From positions 62,001 to 126,000 of the forward strand of contig NZ_CANMQT010000010.1 in the NCBI RefSeq assembly GCF_947500065.1: a DNA stretch of 64,000 nt, given 5' to 3'. Below are positions 25,138 through 33,179 of the stretch, piece by piece; position 1 is the stretch's first letter, and every line of letters starts with the position of its first letter. Both the position numbers and the translations under genes were made by a program. Source of the stretch: an uncultured Aquimarina sp. Its GTDB lineage: Bacteria > Bacteroidota > Bacteroidia > Flavobacteriales > Flavobacteriaceae. Under the pieces are notes generated by a model, which saw nothing but the letters and a program-made list of their open reading frames with translations, had not been told where the DNA came from and did not search any database.

Positions 25138-28100
25138 TTATACAGATACTACTGTCTTACATTCTTGCTCAGGAGTAACTTCCCCAATAGAATGACTTGT
25201 AAACTTCACTGAGGTAAGTATGACTTTTGCACTTGAAGGCACTACTTTCTTTACTTTTTTAAATTTCTTTTCTCCATTTTCTTGTACACCATCTTCCTGC
25301 TTTAGCTCAAAATCTGTGACATAGTCTACATATTCTAGTTTTTCGATATAGTCTATGACTGAACTCTCATGTAAGGTGGTTCCAAAATCTATTGATGTGG
25401 TTTCTTCAAAAGCCCAAGGAGCTAATAATTTGGCTATATCTTTCTTTAATTGTGTCTTATAAAAGTTCTCATCTTTTCCTTCATAAAACTTCGCTTTTAG
25501 TATGACCTTTACTTCTTCATATACAGGATTTATTACCTGGGTAGTGACGTGAAGTGTATTCAATTGATTTATAAAATTTTGAATATCATTCCTTTTGGTT
25601 TTGCTAATCCTTGGCTTATATGGATCATATACGTTTTGATTAATCGTATTAGGAATTACCACCAAAGTCACATTTCCTGGAGATAAAAAGGAGGTTAATG
25701 AAGTATGATTTAAACAGTTTACTTTATAGATATCAGGGAACTCCTGTAATACCAGTTGCTCATAATCCCAAATGGTGATTGCTCGTTGTTTATGTCGTAA
25801 TCGTTCACTAATTCTTCTATAGAACTCCGGATCGGTTTCTTTTGGTTTCCCTTCAAAAGATCCATATTCTTGAGCAGCTCCTTTTACATTTGCCAAACGT
25901 TCTACAAGTTTAGATATAGTTCCGGCTGGAATACCATATTGCAAATGACTCAAATCTTCATTATTATTTTCGAACTGGGCCAATACCGCTTGCGCTTTGA
26001 TATCTATCAATTGACTTACGGTATCAAAATCCCTTGGATTATCTACTTTCAACCAATGAAATCCAGAGGGGAGTTTGGTATTATCTTTAGTTGCTTGTTT
26101 TGGAATTGAAAATTTTACAATTCCTGATTTTAAGAAGTTATCTGTATTATTAGTAATAATATAATCATCATTAAGGGATAACCATTCATTATTACATAAT
26201 ATGGACCATTTTAGTTTTTCTCCTTCCGCAAAATCATTTGTAGTTTCAGGATTTTCGCTTCCTTCTAGTGTCTGAACCAGTAATGAAACGTTTTGCAAAT
26301 TTTCTGCATTTTCCAAGGCAATGTACAATGATCCGTTTTTATATACCGGGAGCAATCTGATGGTGGTATCATCTGCAGATCCTAAAACAGAACTTTCCTT
26401 TAACTCCTTACTTTCTTCTGAAATACCGAAAGGATGTTCATGAAAAAGTTTTGCATTGTTTGCAGTAATACTTGCCTGAGCATCATATCCTACTTGTATA
26501 GTTTCTACCTGTGGAGAATAGGGGTTGTTAGGTATCAGTGGTGGGTCTGACGCATTAAATATATCTGTAATGGATAATGCTACAGAAAAGATCCTAGGAA
26601 ACATTTCATGCAAGAAAGATTCATTTAGAATTAGTTTTATAAATCCTTTTTTTGCTGCCGCACTAAATTTTTCTTTTGGAACTGGTTTGGTTTGTATTTT
26701 TTTACCATCCTTTCTAAAAATGATTGTACCCTCTTTTTGGGAAAGTTTTTTTTGCGAAAAGAATACATCTACCTCATCCTTTGAACTCGTGTCCGTATCA
26801 AGATCTTTTGTTATCTCAATAGTTCCCCCGCTGAACAACTCATGACCTGTTACTTTGGGTTTCCATTCTCCATCTTCCAAAATTTGCACTGCTGCCTTAA
26901 AGTAATCTTCTCCTTCTACAATTGAGGTTAAGTCTGTTTCTCCTTGAACATCACCATTTACATCTACAGTTAATGTATATATTGACTTACTTAATATATC
27001 TCTGAACTCGCGTTTATATGCTTGATATTTCTCTGCGAAATTATCGGGTTTATCTTTCCAGGTAAAGTCGACAGAAACTTTTGTCCAGTTTTTATCTAGT
27101 GCTTCAGGAACTCCAATAAAAAAATTACCTCCTTTTACTGGTTGCGGACCAAAAGGGTAAAATGGTTTTGAAGGATCCAATGCTCCCAAATCGCTTTCTA
27201 TCACAATATCCTGTATAGAATCTACTGACACATTGATAATGATATCGCTTACAGTTGTTTTAGAAAAAAGTTCTTGAAATATTCCTCCTTTATTTTGAAG
27301 ATTATCAGCATTTATATCTTTATTTTTTACCACAAACCTGACTACAGGATCGATGGTATTGTAAGGTTCTAAGAGTACTTCTTCGTCATAATTTACAATC
27401 GGATCTGCGCCTTCGTTTATTTTTATTACTAATACTAACTCCTCAGATGTTATAGAGGAAGCGTTAGTACCTTCAATAATAATTTCTCCTTCTATCCATT
27501 CTTTTTCTCCACTAAATAATACTGCAATCGAATCAGGGAGATCGGTCACGTCTAATTTTGAAGCATCAAAACTGCTTAGCTTTATTGTAAACGTAATGGT
27601 TCTATTTCCTTCTTTAAGTAGTAAAACCGAAGAAGAAATCCCAAATCCCGTTTTTGCAAACGGAAGATTCGGATATGCTCCTGTATCCTGAGTTGCTCCA
27701 GGTGTATCTTTCGGATACCCAAAAGGCCACCATCTAATCTCATCATCAGGAAAGCCCTCTCCCAAACCGTCAAATGAATTTGCTACAAAGGAGTTTCTTA
27801 TTCCTATAGGTTCTATAATTTCCGTATCTCCTTCTTTTTTTATTTCCTGCTCATTAAAAACACTTCTTAGAGAAGCTACAGTTGCTTTGTTAACTACTAT
27901 TTCATCCTGAGTTTTATAAATACGTTTTTGCCCGTTACTGTCTTTTCCTCCATCTAATGCAGTACTTTCATCAATTTTTACTTCGGTTGCTTTTTTTGCT
28001 AATTCAAACAGTATATGCACCTTATCTTCAACTGGAGCTTTATTATCTAGTTTTAATACTTGTTTATAATAAAAGTCAAGGTGCTTTTTAGAAAGTGCAT

Positions 28101-28464
28101 TTAATCTTTCTTGTGAAAAGGAAGTCAGTTTTAAAAAAGCTGCAAAAAGTGTAAGGTGTGGTTCTATATTTTTTTGAAGATTGTTATCTTCTTTAGGTTC
28201 TTCAAGGTTTTTTAGTTTATCTACAAAAGCCTTAATTTCATCTTCATTGATAAAAAAATCATTCCAATCTCCTGAAACTGTATTGGTTTCTGTATCAAAA
28301 TAATTGACTTTTCTTGAGAATTGTATAGCAAATCGCATCCAATCCTCTGTAGTAAGATCATGTAACTTAACACTTGCGGGATCCAAAGTTTCTATAAATC
28401 GTTGGCTTTGGGATGTACCGTTTCGCATTAACAATAAATCGTTATGTTCGCAATTGCTACTCAT
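25138..28464 (-). CDS. eCIS baseplate J-like protein, Afp11-like
   Basis: 1108 aa. The segment FYRRISERLRHKQRAITIWD at about 893-912, followed by YEQLVLQEFPDIYKVNCLNH, is characteristic of Afp11-type baseplate J/gp6-like wedge proteins. The last 150 residues (VILKAKFYEGKDENFYK, then a cysteine-containing tail) resemble the C-terminal domain of that family. The protein is longer than phage gpJ because of several beta-rich insertions. It follows the gp25 gene by 21 bp, the usual gp25-Afp11-Afp12 order. With the Afp12-like protein it should build the wedge that couples spike and sheath. Confidence 0.88.
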   Translation of the reverse strand: MSSNCEHNDLLLMRNGTSQSQRFIETLDPASVKLHDLTTEDWMRFAIQFSRKVNYFDTETNTVSGDWNDFFINEDEIKAFVDKLKNLEEPKEDNNLQKNIEPHLTLFAAFLKLTSFSQERLNALSKKHLDFYYKQVLKLDNKAPVEDKVHILFELAKKATEVKIDESTALDGGKDSNGQKRIYKTQDEIVVNKATVASLRSVFNEQEIKKEGDTEIIEPIGIRNSFVANSFDGLGEGFPDDEIRWWPFGYPKDTPGATQDTGAYPNLPFAKTGFGISSSVLLLKEGNRTITFTIKLSSFDASKLDVTDLPDSIAVLFSGEKEWIEGEIIIEGTNASSITSEELVLVIKINEGADPIVNYDEEVLLEPYNTIDPVVRFVVKNKDINADNLQNKGGIFQELFSKTTVSDIIINVSVDSIQDIVIESDLGALDPSKPFYPFGPQPVKGGNFFIGVPEALDKNWTKVSVDFTWKDKPDNFAEKYQAYKREFRDILSKSIYTLTVDVNGDVQGETDLTSIVEGEDYFKAAVQILEDGEWKPKVTGHELFSGGTIEITKDLDTDTSSKDEVDVFFSQKKLSQKEGTIIFRKDGKKIQTKPVPKEKFSAAAKKGFIKLILNESFLHEMFPRIFSVALSITDIFNASDPPLIPNNPYSPQVETIQVGYDAQASITANNAKLFHEHPFGISEESKELKESSVLGSADDTTIRLLPVYKNGSLYIALENAENLQNVSLLVQTLEGSENPETTNDFAEGEKLKWSILCNNEWLSLNDDYIITNNTDNFLKSGIVKFSIPKQATKDNTKLPSGFHWLKVDNPRDFDTVSQLIDIKAQAVLAQFENNNEDLSHLQYGIPAGTISKLVERLANVKGAAQEYGSFEGKPKETDPEFYRRISERLRHKQRAITIWDYEQLVLQEFPDIYKVNCLNHTSLTSFLSPGNVTLVVIPNTINQNVYDPYKPRISKTKRNDIQNFINQLNTLHVTTQVINPVYEEVKVILKAKFYEGKDENFYKTQLKKDIAKLLAPWAFEETTSIDFGTTLHESSVIDYIEKLEYVDYVTDFELKQEDGVQENGEKKFKKVKKVVPSSAKVILTSVKFTSHSIGEVTPEQECKTVVSV

Positions 28465-28485
28465 TAATATTTCTTTTTATATTTT

Positions 28486-28899
28486 TTAAATATTCGTTCC
28501 TTCTTCTTTATAGAAAGGGAATACCAGATTACTCCTAGAATTAGTTGCCCTAATTCTATAATCAAGAATGATCAACAATTCTCCATCCAATTCATTCGTT
28601 TGATCCATATCTATCTTCTCTAGATCGATTCTCGGTTCGTAATACAGGATCGCATTTTTAATTAATTCTTTGACAAAAGTTTTCAATGTCAGGTTTAAAG
28701 GCTTAAATAATAATTCGTCCAAGTTGCACCCATAATTAGGTACCATAATCCGTTCACCTAAGCGTGTGGACAATAAAATTTCTAAGCTGCTTTTGATATC
28801 TGCTTCATCTGATAGCATTTCTACCCTTCCTTTTCCCTTTTTACTAAACTCTGGAGGAAAGCCCCAACCTGTTCCTAAAAAAGATATATTTGTGTCCAT
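28486..28899 (-). CDS. gp25-like baseplate wedge protein (Afp9-like)
   Basis: 137 aa, the usual size of the GPW/gp25 family. The central motif DIKSSLEILLSTRLGERIM, followed by PNYGCNLDELLFKPLN, is the hallmark of this family, including the EPR-like RLGER segment that contacts the sheath and baseplate wedges. It forms the inner baseplate ring. It is encoded between the PAAR gene (67 bp upstream) and the Afp11-like gene, as in the Afp and PVC operons. Confidence 0.93.
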   Translation of the reverse strand: MDTNISFLGTGWGFPPEFSKKGKGRVEMLSDEADIKSSLEILLSTRLGERIMVPNYGCNLDELLFKPLNLTLKTFVKELIKNAILYYEPRIDLEKIDMDQTNELDGELLIILDYRIRATNSRSNLVFPFYKEEGTNI

Positions 28900-28966
28900 T
28901 GCTATTCTTTATTATACTTTTGTTAGTATTTTTATCTTTCACATTTTTTAATTCTATCGGAGATTT

Positions 28967-29254
28967 TCAACCTATCATTACTGTTGGCAAACCTAAAACT
29001 ATGGTTCCTCCATGAGCTGTACTATCTCCTAATCTGGCCGCAGGCATACCACCAATCATTACAGTTCCTGAACCCACAATTATAGTATCTGGTGGTCCCA
29101 CACAAGTAGCCATATCACCTACTCTTGCTGCCGGTAATCCTCCTATAAGTACCGTTGGTTCTCCTGCTGGAAGTATTGGCCCTCCAACGTGAGGCACAAC
29201 TCCTGTTACCATAGGACATACATGCATATCTGTTATTCTTGCTGCTGGTGGCAT
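28967..29254 (-). CDS. PAAR-repeat spike tip protein (Afp10-like)
   Basis: 95 aa with three PAAR-type motifs (PPAARITD, GLPAARVGD, GMPAARLGD), conserved His and Cys residues that could bind the tip metal, and a Gly/Val-rich beta pattern. PAAR proteins cap the VgrG trimer with a sharp cone and can carry effectors. This one is minimal and has no C-terminal extension, so cargo must be loaded in another way, for instance inside the tube. It is separated from the spike gene by a 263-bp gap holding two palindromic repeats. Confidence 0.93.
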   Translation of the reverse strand: MPPAARITDMHVCPMVTGVVPHVGGPILPAGEPTVLIGGLPAARVGDMATCVGPPDTIIVGSGTVMIGGMPAARLGDSTAHGGTIVLGLPTVMIG

Positions 29255-29297
29255 ATTGTTCTTTTATAGTTGTTTTCAATAATCTTTTAAACTGCAC

Positions 29298-29353
29298 TTC
29301 CCTCTCTGTCCGCCTAAGGCGGACATCTCTCCCAAAGGGAGAGAAGCTAGAAT
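29298..29353. repeat. Palindromic intergenic repeat, copy 1
   Basis: Two adjacent inverted repeats: GTCCGCCT/AGGCGGAC (8-bp stem, 1-nt loop) and CTCTCCC/GGGAGAG (7-bp stem, 3-nt loop), flanked by CCTCTCTG and GAGAAGCTAG. A related unit lies 110 bp away and a third at 33075. The arrangement resembles dispersed REP-like intergenic repeats of Bacteroidota. In the operon mRNA it would form two hairpins between the spike and PAAR cistrons. Confidence 0.85.
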
Positions 29354-29406
29354 TGTTCGTTTATTGATATTTTAGTTTCGTTTTATGTGTTACACTCCAT
29401 AATAAT

Positions 29407-29463
29407 CTCCCTCTCTGTCTTCCTTCGTCAGACATCTCTCCCAGAGGGAGAGAAACTGGAATT
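29407..29463. repeat. Palindromic intergenic repeat, copy 2
   Basis: Same layout and orientation as copy 1: CCCTCTCTGTC, a diverged first palindrome (GTCT...AGAC), then a perfect CTCTCCC/GGGAGAG stem with AGA loop and GAGAAACTGG. The divergence in the first palindrome, with compensation only at its ends, suggests an old copy. Confidence 0.82.
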
Positions 29464-29517
29464 CGTTTTTGACTCTTCTTTCTACTTTATTTATACTCAG
29501 TATTTAATACTTCATTT

Positions 29518-31263
29518 CTAATTTATCTGTACTAAAGAACCTTTAAGCGTTGCTGTTGCACTTGAAGACATTTCGACTCCAGCAGATCCTTCTGCTTTAA
29601 ATTGTGCACTAGCAGTAATGTTCACATTAGTTCCTTCTATATTTACATCCCCAGAAGCTGTCATATTGATGTCACTAGCACTTTCGATAGCTATTCCCGA
29701 ATCGTCAATGGTGATAATATTAGAGTTATCATCTTCAATCACAATAGATCCTGCATCTTCATCCAATACCACCTTTTTTCCTGCTGGTGTCTCAATTGTT
29801 ATTGATTTTTTATCATCATCAAAGAGTAATTTCATTTCGCTTCTGGTAATAAAACCTTTCTCGTGATTATCATCTGCTGCTGTAATAGGCGCTGGTTTTG
29901 CACTACTATGAAGCATTCCCAGAACTACTGGATCATTCGGATCATCATTGATAAACCCAACAATTACTTCATCTTCTATTTCGGGTCTAAAAAAAGCTCC
30001 TCTATTTTCTCCAGCATCCAAAGAAGCTACACGACACCATATCCCTTGCTCTTCACTATTAACAATAGGTATTTGTACCAGAATTCGATCTTCTCCATCA
30101 GGATCTTCTTCTAACTGGCTTACAACGCCAACTTGAAGTCCACAGATAGCTGATAATAATCCTGATGCTGGCATAGCATTGATTTCATATGTTTCGGAAA
30201 ACCATTTAGGGTTTATACCAAATTGTGCATCTACCGTCCAATTTCCTTCAGATATCTGATGACTAACTCCGGTTATATATATCTTTCCATTAAACCGATC
30301 TCCAACTCCCTGAAGATTTAAGATAACTCCTGGTTTTACTGCTGGTATCCCCTGAAACTTTACTCTTCCTCTTATTTTGGATAGCTGTTGAAACATCCAT
30401 TTAGCATCACTCCAATCCTGCAATTCTGCGGTAGAAAGTGTTCCTCCATGTCTTAGTTCAAGGTTTTCCAATGCTATCACCGACGACAAATCTGATGGTG
30501 CCAGATTTCCGTTTAGACTTACTCCTGGATCTGCTCCTTCTGCTTCTACAATCTCCTGATCTGCATAGTTCCAACTATAAGAAGTAACTTTATCAATTTG
30601 ATGTCTCGCATCTATTTCTGCATCCAAATCCAAAATTGTAGTTCCAAAAGTTACTGTCTCTACTGGTTCTGTACTAAAATCCGGTTTTTTGATAGTAAGT
30701 TTTCCTTCATCTACAAAACACAGTTTACCATTAGCCTGAGCTCTACTCACAATAAAATCCCAATCCGAAATATTATATTGTACGAGTTCTTTATGCTCGT
30801 AATTTGTAGCTTCTACATCTTTATCAATTCCATAAGCATCAATGATCTCTTCGATAATACCACTATCCTTATTTTCATAGAAATACTTACTTTTTCTACC
30901 GATGGTAAGTTTTACGGTTTCATCTTTGCACTCCAGAATCAGGTAAGAACCGTTCGCTTTGATTTTAATATTATGTTTAATTACAATCCCCTTGAAAATA
31001 GATTCTTCATCGGAATGATATCCAGCTGTAATTTCGATCTCTGCTCCTGGAATAAGAAGTTCCTCATTACTTAATTGAAAATCCTGTTTTGCAGGCTCTC
31101 CATCAATAAGAATAATCTTAGCGGTAGAAATTCTATTGACTTCTTTTTCTACAGTTATTGTTTTTACTTGATATTTCTTGGACAATTCTTGACCACCTAT
31201 CAATACTTTATTAGTAACTAAGTCTGCACTTTTTGAAGTCTGTATTACGCTACCTTCTGCCAT
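29518..31263 (-). CDS. VgrG-like central spike protein (Afp8-like)
   Basis: 581 aa. The N-terminal two thirds match the gp27-like hub fold (for example DWDFIVSRAQANGKLCFVDE at about 168-187). An OB-fold gp5-like domain follows at about 385-460 (GIWCRVASLDAGENRGAFFR). The C-terminus is a repetitive beta-helix (IVIEDDNSNIITIDDS, then DINMTASGDVNIEGTNVNIT) that forms the needle. The trimer should sit under the tube and be tipped by the PAAR protein. There is no effector extension after the beta-helix. It follows the LysM gene by 2 bp, which implies translational coupling. Confidence 0.93.
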   Translation of the reverse strand: MAEGSVIQTSKSADLVTNKVLIGGQELSKKYQVKTITVEKEVNRISTAKIILIDGEPAKQDFQLSNEELLIPGAEIEITAGYHSDEESIFKGIVIKHNIKIKANGSYLILECKDETVKLTIGRKSKYFYENKDSGIIEEIIDAYGIDKDVEATNYEHKELVQYNISDWDFIVSRAQANGKLCFVDEGKLTIKKPDFSTEPVETVTFGTTILDLDAEIDARHQIDKVTSYSWNYADQEIVEAEGADPGVSLNGNLAPSDLSSVIALENLELRHGGTLSTAELQDWSDAKWMFQQLSKIRGRVKFQGIPAVKPGVILNLQGVGDRFNGKIYITGVSHQISEGNWTVDAQFGINPKWFSETYEINAMPASGLLSAICGLQVGVVSQLEEDPDGEDRILVQIPIVNSEEQGIWCRVASLDAGENRGAFFRPEIEDEVIVGFINDDPNDPVVLGMLHSSAKPAPITAADDNHEKGFITRSEMKLLFDDDKKSITIETPAGKKVVLDEDAGSIVIEDDNSNIITIDDSGIAIESASDINMTASGDVNIEGTNVNITASAQFKAEGSAGVEMSSSATATLKGSLVQIN

Positions 31264-31265
31264 GA

Positions 31266-31991
31266 TTATGAGATTTTTTCAATGGGTGGAAAGAAAATTT
31301 CTTTTCCTACTTCTAGTTTTCTAAATGATGTAAGTTGATTTACTTTCGCTACTTCGAGGTAATATTTAGAGTCTCCGTATATATGATGTGACATCAATGG
31401 CAATGTGTCTCCTTCTTTTACGATTCGTAAATGTGTTAAATCTGGAGATTGATTGTTTTCTCTTGCTACTCGCAAATCGTCTTCTACAAACCCTTGGAAT
31501 GTTCCCTTTGCAACAGCTCTAATAGGTGTCCCGTCTGGTTTAAAAAGTTTAAACTCGATACTCATTTCGGTGAGTTTCCCCTTGAAAAGTAATGCTCCCC
31601 AAGAGATCATCACATAATTAGGCTCATGTTCTTCTCCGTTATAATCAAGTATTACTTTTTTAAACTTTTCGATATCGTCAATGATCCCTTCTCCTTCATC
31701 CTTTAATACTTTATTGTCTTCTGTACTATTAGGATCACCACCATAATGAACTAATACTCCAGAGCGATCAAAAAGAAATTCTAATACAAGATTTTCCGGA
31801 AGTTTTTTGTTAAACCTAGGCGATAAATCACTGGTACCAGAAGCTTGGTCTTCATTTTGCTCAATCTTATAATTAAAAGTATACTTCTCAGGATTTAGTA
31901 AAGTTATAAACTCTCCATCTGCTACCTCGTTGTTAAATTGAGGATCACTATAGGCTACTACTTTTAGTTTTGTTAATTCTCCAGTACTCAT
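31266..31991 (-). CDS. LysM-containing baseplate hub protein (Afp7-like)
   Basis: 241 aa. The N-terminal part resembles the tube-like/gp53-type hub proteins of the Afp7 family (TLLNPEKYTFNYKIEQNEDQ). The C-terminal 55 residues are a LysM domain (IVKEGDTLPLMSHHIYGDSK, ending in KLEVGKEIFFPPI). In contractile systems this protein links tube base and spike, and the LysM part helps organise the baseplate. It lies 2 bp from the DUF5908 gene upstream and 2 bp from the spike gene downstream. Confidence 0.9.
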   Translation of the reverse strand: MSTGELTKLKVVAYSDPQFNNEVADGEFITLLNPEKYTFNYKIEQNEDQASGTSDLSPRFNKKLPENLVLEFLFDRSGVLVHYGGDPNSTEDNKVLKDEGEGIIDDIEKFKKVILDYNGEEHEPNYVMISWGALLFKGKLTEMSIEFKLFKPDGTPIRAVAKGTFQGFVEDDLRVARENNQSPDLTHLRIVKEGDTLPLMSHHIYGDSKYYLEVAKVNQLTSFRKLEVGKEIFFPPIEKIS

Positions 31992-31993
31992 GA

Positions 31994-32164
31994 TTACCTT
32001 TCAGTTTGTTTAGCTATGATTTCCATAATTTGCTCTACACATTCCGCGATAATGGCATCTTTATTAGCTCCTGCAGCTTTCTTTCCTGCGGTACTCTCGG
32101 ATGCCTTTTTATTGTTATCTACATTAATTTTAATGTGCAATTCTTTTATCTCTATGGCTCCCAT
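31994..32164 (-). CDS. 56-aa DUF5908-like eCIS protein (Afp6-like position)
   Basis: This short gene starts with ATG at 32164-32162 and ends with TAA at 31996-31994. The protein begins MGAIEIKELHIKINVDN, the conserved opening of DUF5908, a family of about 55-60 residues found between tube and LysM genes in eCIS clusters. The C-terminal helix is CVEQIMEIIAKQTER. Spacing is 2 bp on both sides, as for a real cistron. Its function is unknown; a structural or chaperone role during tube-baseplate assembly is a guess. Confidence 0.82.
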   Translation of the reverse strand: MGAIEIKELHIKINVDNNKKASESTAGKKAAGANKDAIIAECVEQIMEIIAKQTER

Positions 32165-32166
32165 TC

Positions 32167-32610
32167 TTACGTTATCGTATTATAATAGTTATACACCAGT
32201 TCAATGGTTTCAATGACCACCTTACTCTCTTCTGCGTTAAAATCTGCGATTGACCATTTTATCGGATAGGCATGAACGATATTCCAGGATAAGAGCGGCT
32301 CATGCTTTTCATTTAACAATTTCACAATGAGATTAATCGGTTCGAAATCAAAGTTCTCAACGGCTTTTTTACACCAATCTACTACCTTAGAATCTACAAG
32401 CAATCCTCTTTTAAGAACTAGGTTTGGATATTTAGTTCTTACTGGGATTTTATGTTTGAATCTATTTTCTCCACCCTCGGTAATTTCCTCAGTTTCTATA
32501 TCAACTGTCAATCCTGATACGGATTGAAACTGATGATCTTTTTCACCGGTTGATAATCCTGTAAATTCTACACTAAAGTGGAATCCTACGGGTGGATAAT
32601 AGGTAGCCAT
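32167..32610 (-). CDS. Inner tube protein 2 (gp19-like, Afp5-like)
   Basis: 147 aa, standard gp19/Hcp-type tube size. The N-terminus PPVGFHFSVEFTGLSTG and the EVSG-like segment (QSVSGLTVDIETEEITEGGE) are typical of contractile tube proteins. It starts inside the stop codon of tube protein 1 (TAATG, shared base 32610). By analogy with Afp5 it may form the first tube ring, the adaptor between hub and main tube. It differs from tube protein 1 over most of its length, so it is not a recent duplicate. Confidence 0.9.
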   Translation of the reverse strand: MATYYPPVGFHFSVEFTGLSTGEKDHQFQSVSGLTVDIETEEITEGGENRFKHKIPVRTKYPNLVLKRGLLVDSKVVDWCKKAVENFDFEPINLIVKLLNEKHEPLLSWNIVHAYPIKWSIADFNAEESKVVIETIELVYNYYNTIT

Positions 32611-33056
32611 TACGAAGCTAGTTTAAGACTGTTAATTACAAATTCCGCTGATTCTATTGCGATCTCGTTACCGTCTGCCTTAAGGTCTGTTGACTGAATT
32701 TTTAGCAACCAGGCATCAGATGCTTCCCAAGTAACAATCGGTTCGTGTTTTTCATCTAGTAAACTGATCGTAAGATCACTTCTATATTGTTCTTCGCCTT
32801 CCTGGAAAAACACATTTTTCTTCCACATATCGTAGAATTGACCCTTGGTAGATGCAAAAGTTCCTCTCTTGATGGAAATATTAGCAAACTTGGTCATTCC
32901 TGGTTGTTTCTTCTTAAAATAATCATTGTCTGCTCCTCCTCTATATTCGATCACTTCGGTTTCAAAATCTAAACCTGAAACTTCGGTACAATTTAATTCG
33001 GTATCACCTCCGATTGTAACCTTAAAATGGAACTTTGGTAATGGATATTCTGCCAT
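32610..33056 (-). CDS. Inner tube protein 1 (gp19-like, Afp1-like)
   Basis: 148 aa. PLPKFHFKVTIGGD at the N-terminus, CTEVSGLDFETEVIEYRGGA near 23-42 and the KRGTF loop near 64 are family hallmarks of the phage tail tube/gp19 proteins. Being first after the sheath and matching Afp1 best in layout, it is probably the main tube subunit. The stop overlaps the start of tube protein 2. A palindromic repeat lies in the 123-bp gap between this gene and the sheath gene. Confidence 0.92.
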   Translation of the reverse strand: MAEYPLPKFHFKVTIGGDTELNCTEVSGLDFETEVIEYRGGADNDYFKKKQPGMTKFANISIKRGTFASTKGQFYDMWKKNVFFQEGEEQYRSDLTISLLDEKHEPIVTWEASDAWLLKIQSTDLKADGNEIAIESAEFVINSLKLAS

Positions 33057-33074
33057 GATTTCTATGTTTTAAAC

Positions 33075-33118
33075 CCTTCTGCCTTTCAGGCATCTCCCCT
33101 AAAAAGGAGAGAAGTATT
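33075..33118. repeat. Palindromic intergenic repeat, copy 3
   Basis: A shorter relative of the units at 29298 and 29407, in the same orientation: TGCC/GGCA stem followed by TCTCC/GGAGA stem and GAGAAG. It lies between the sheath and main tube cistrons, so the mRNA would carry a hairpin pair there. Similarity to the other copies is partial. Confidence 0.65.
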
Positions 33119-33179
33119 CTTCTAGCAAATAATTATTCAGCAAAAGAGTGATGTTATTATTTATAGTTTAAATGAGTTA

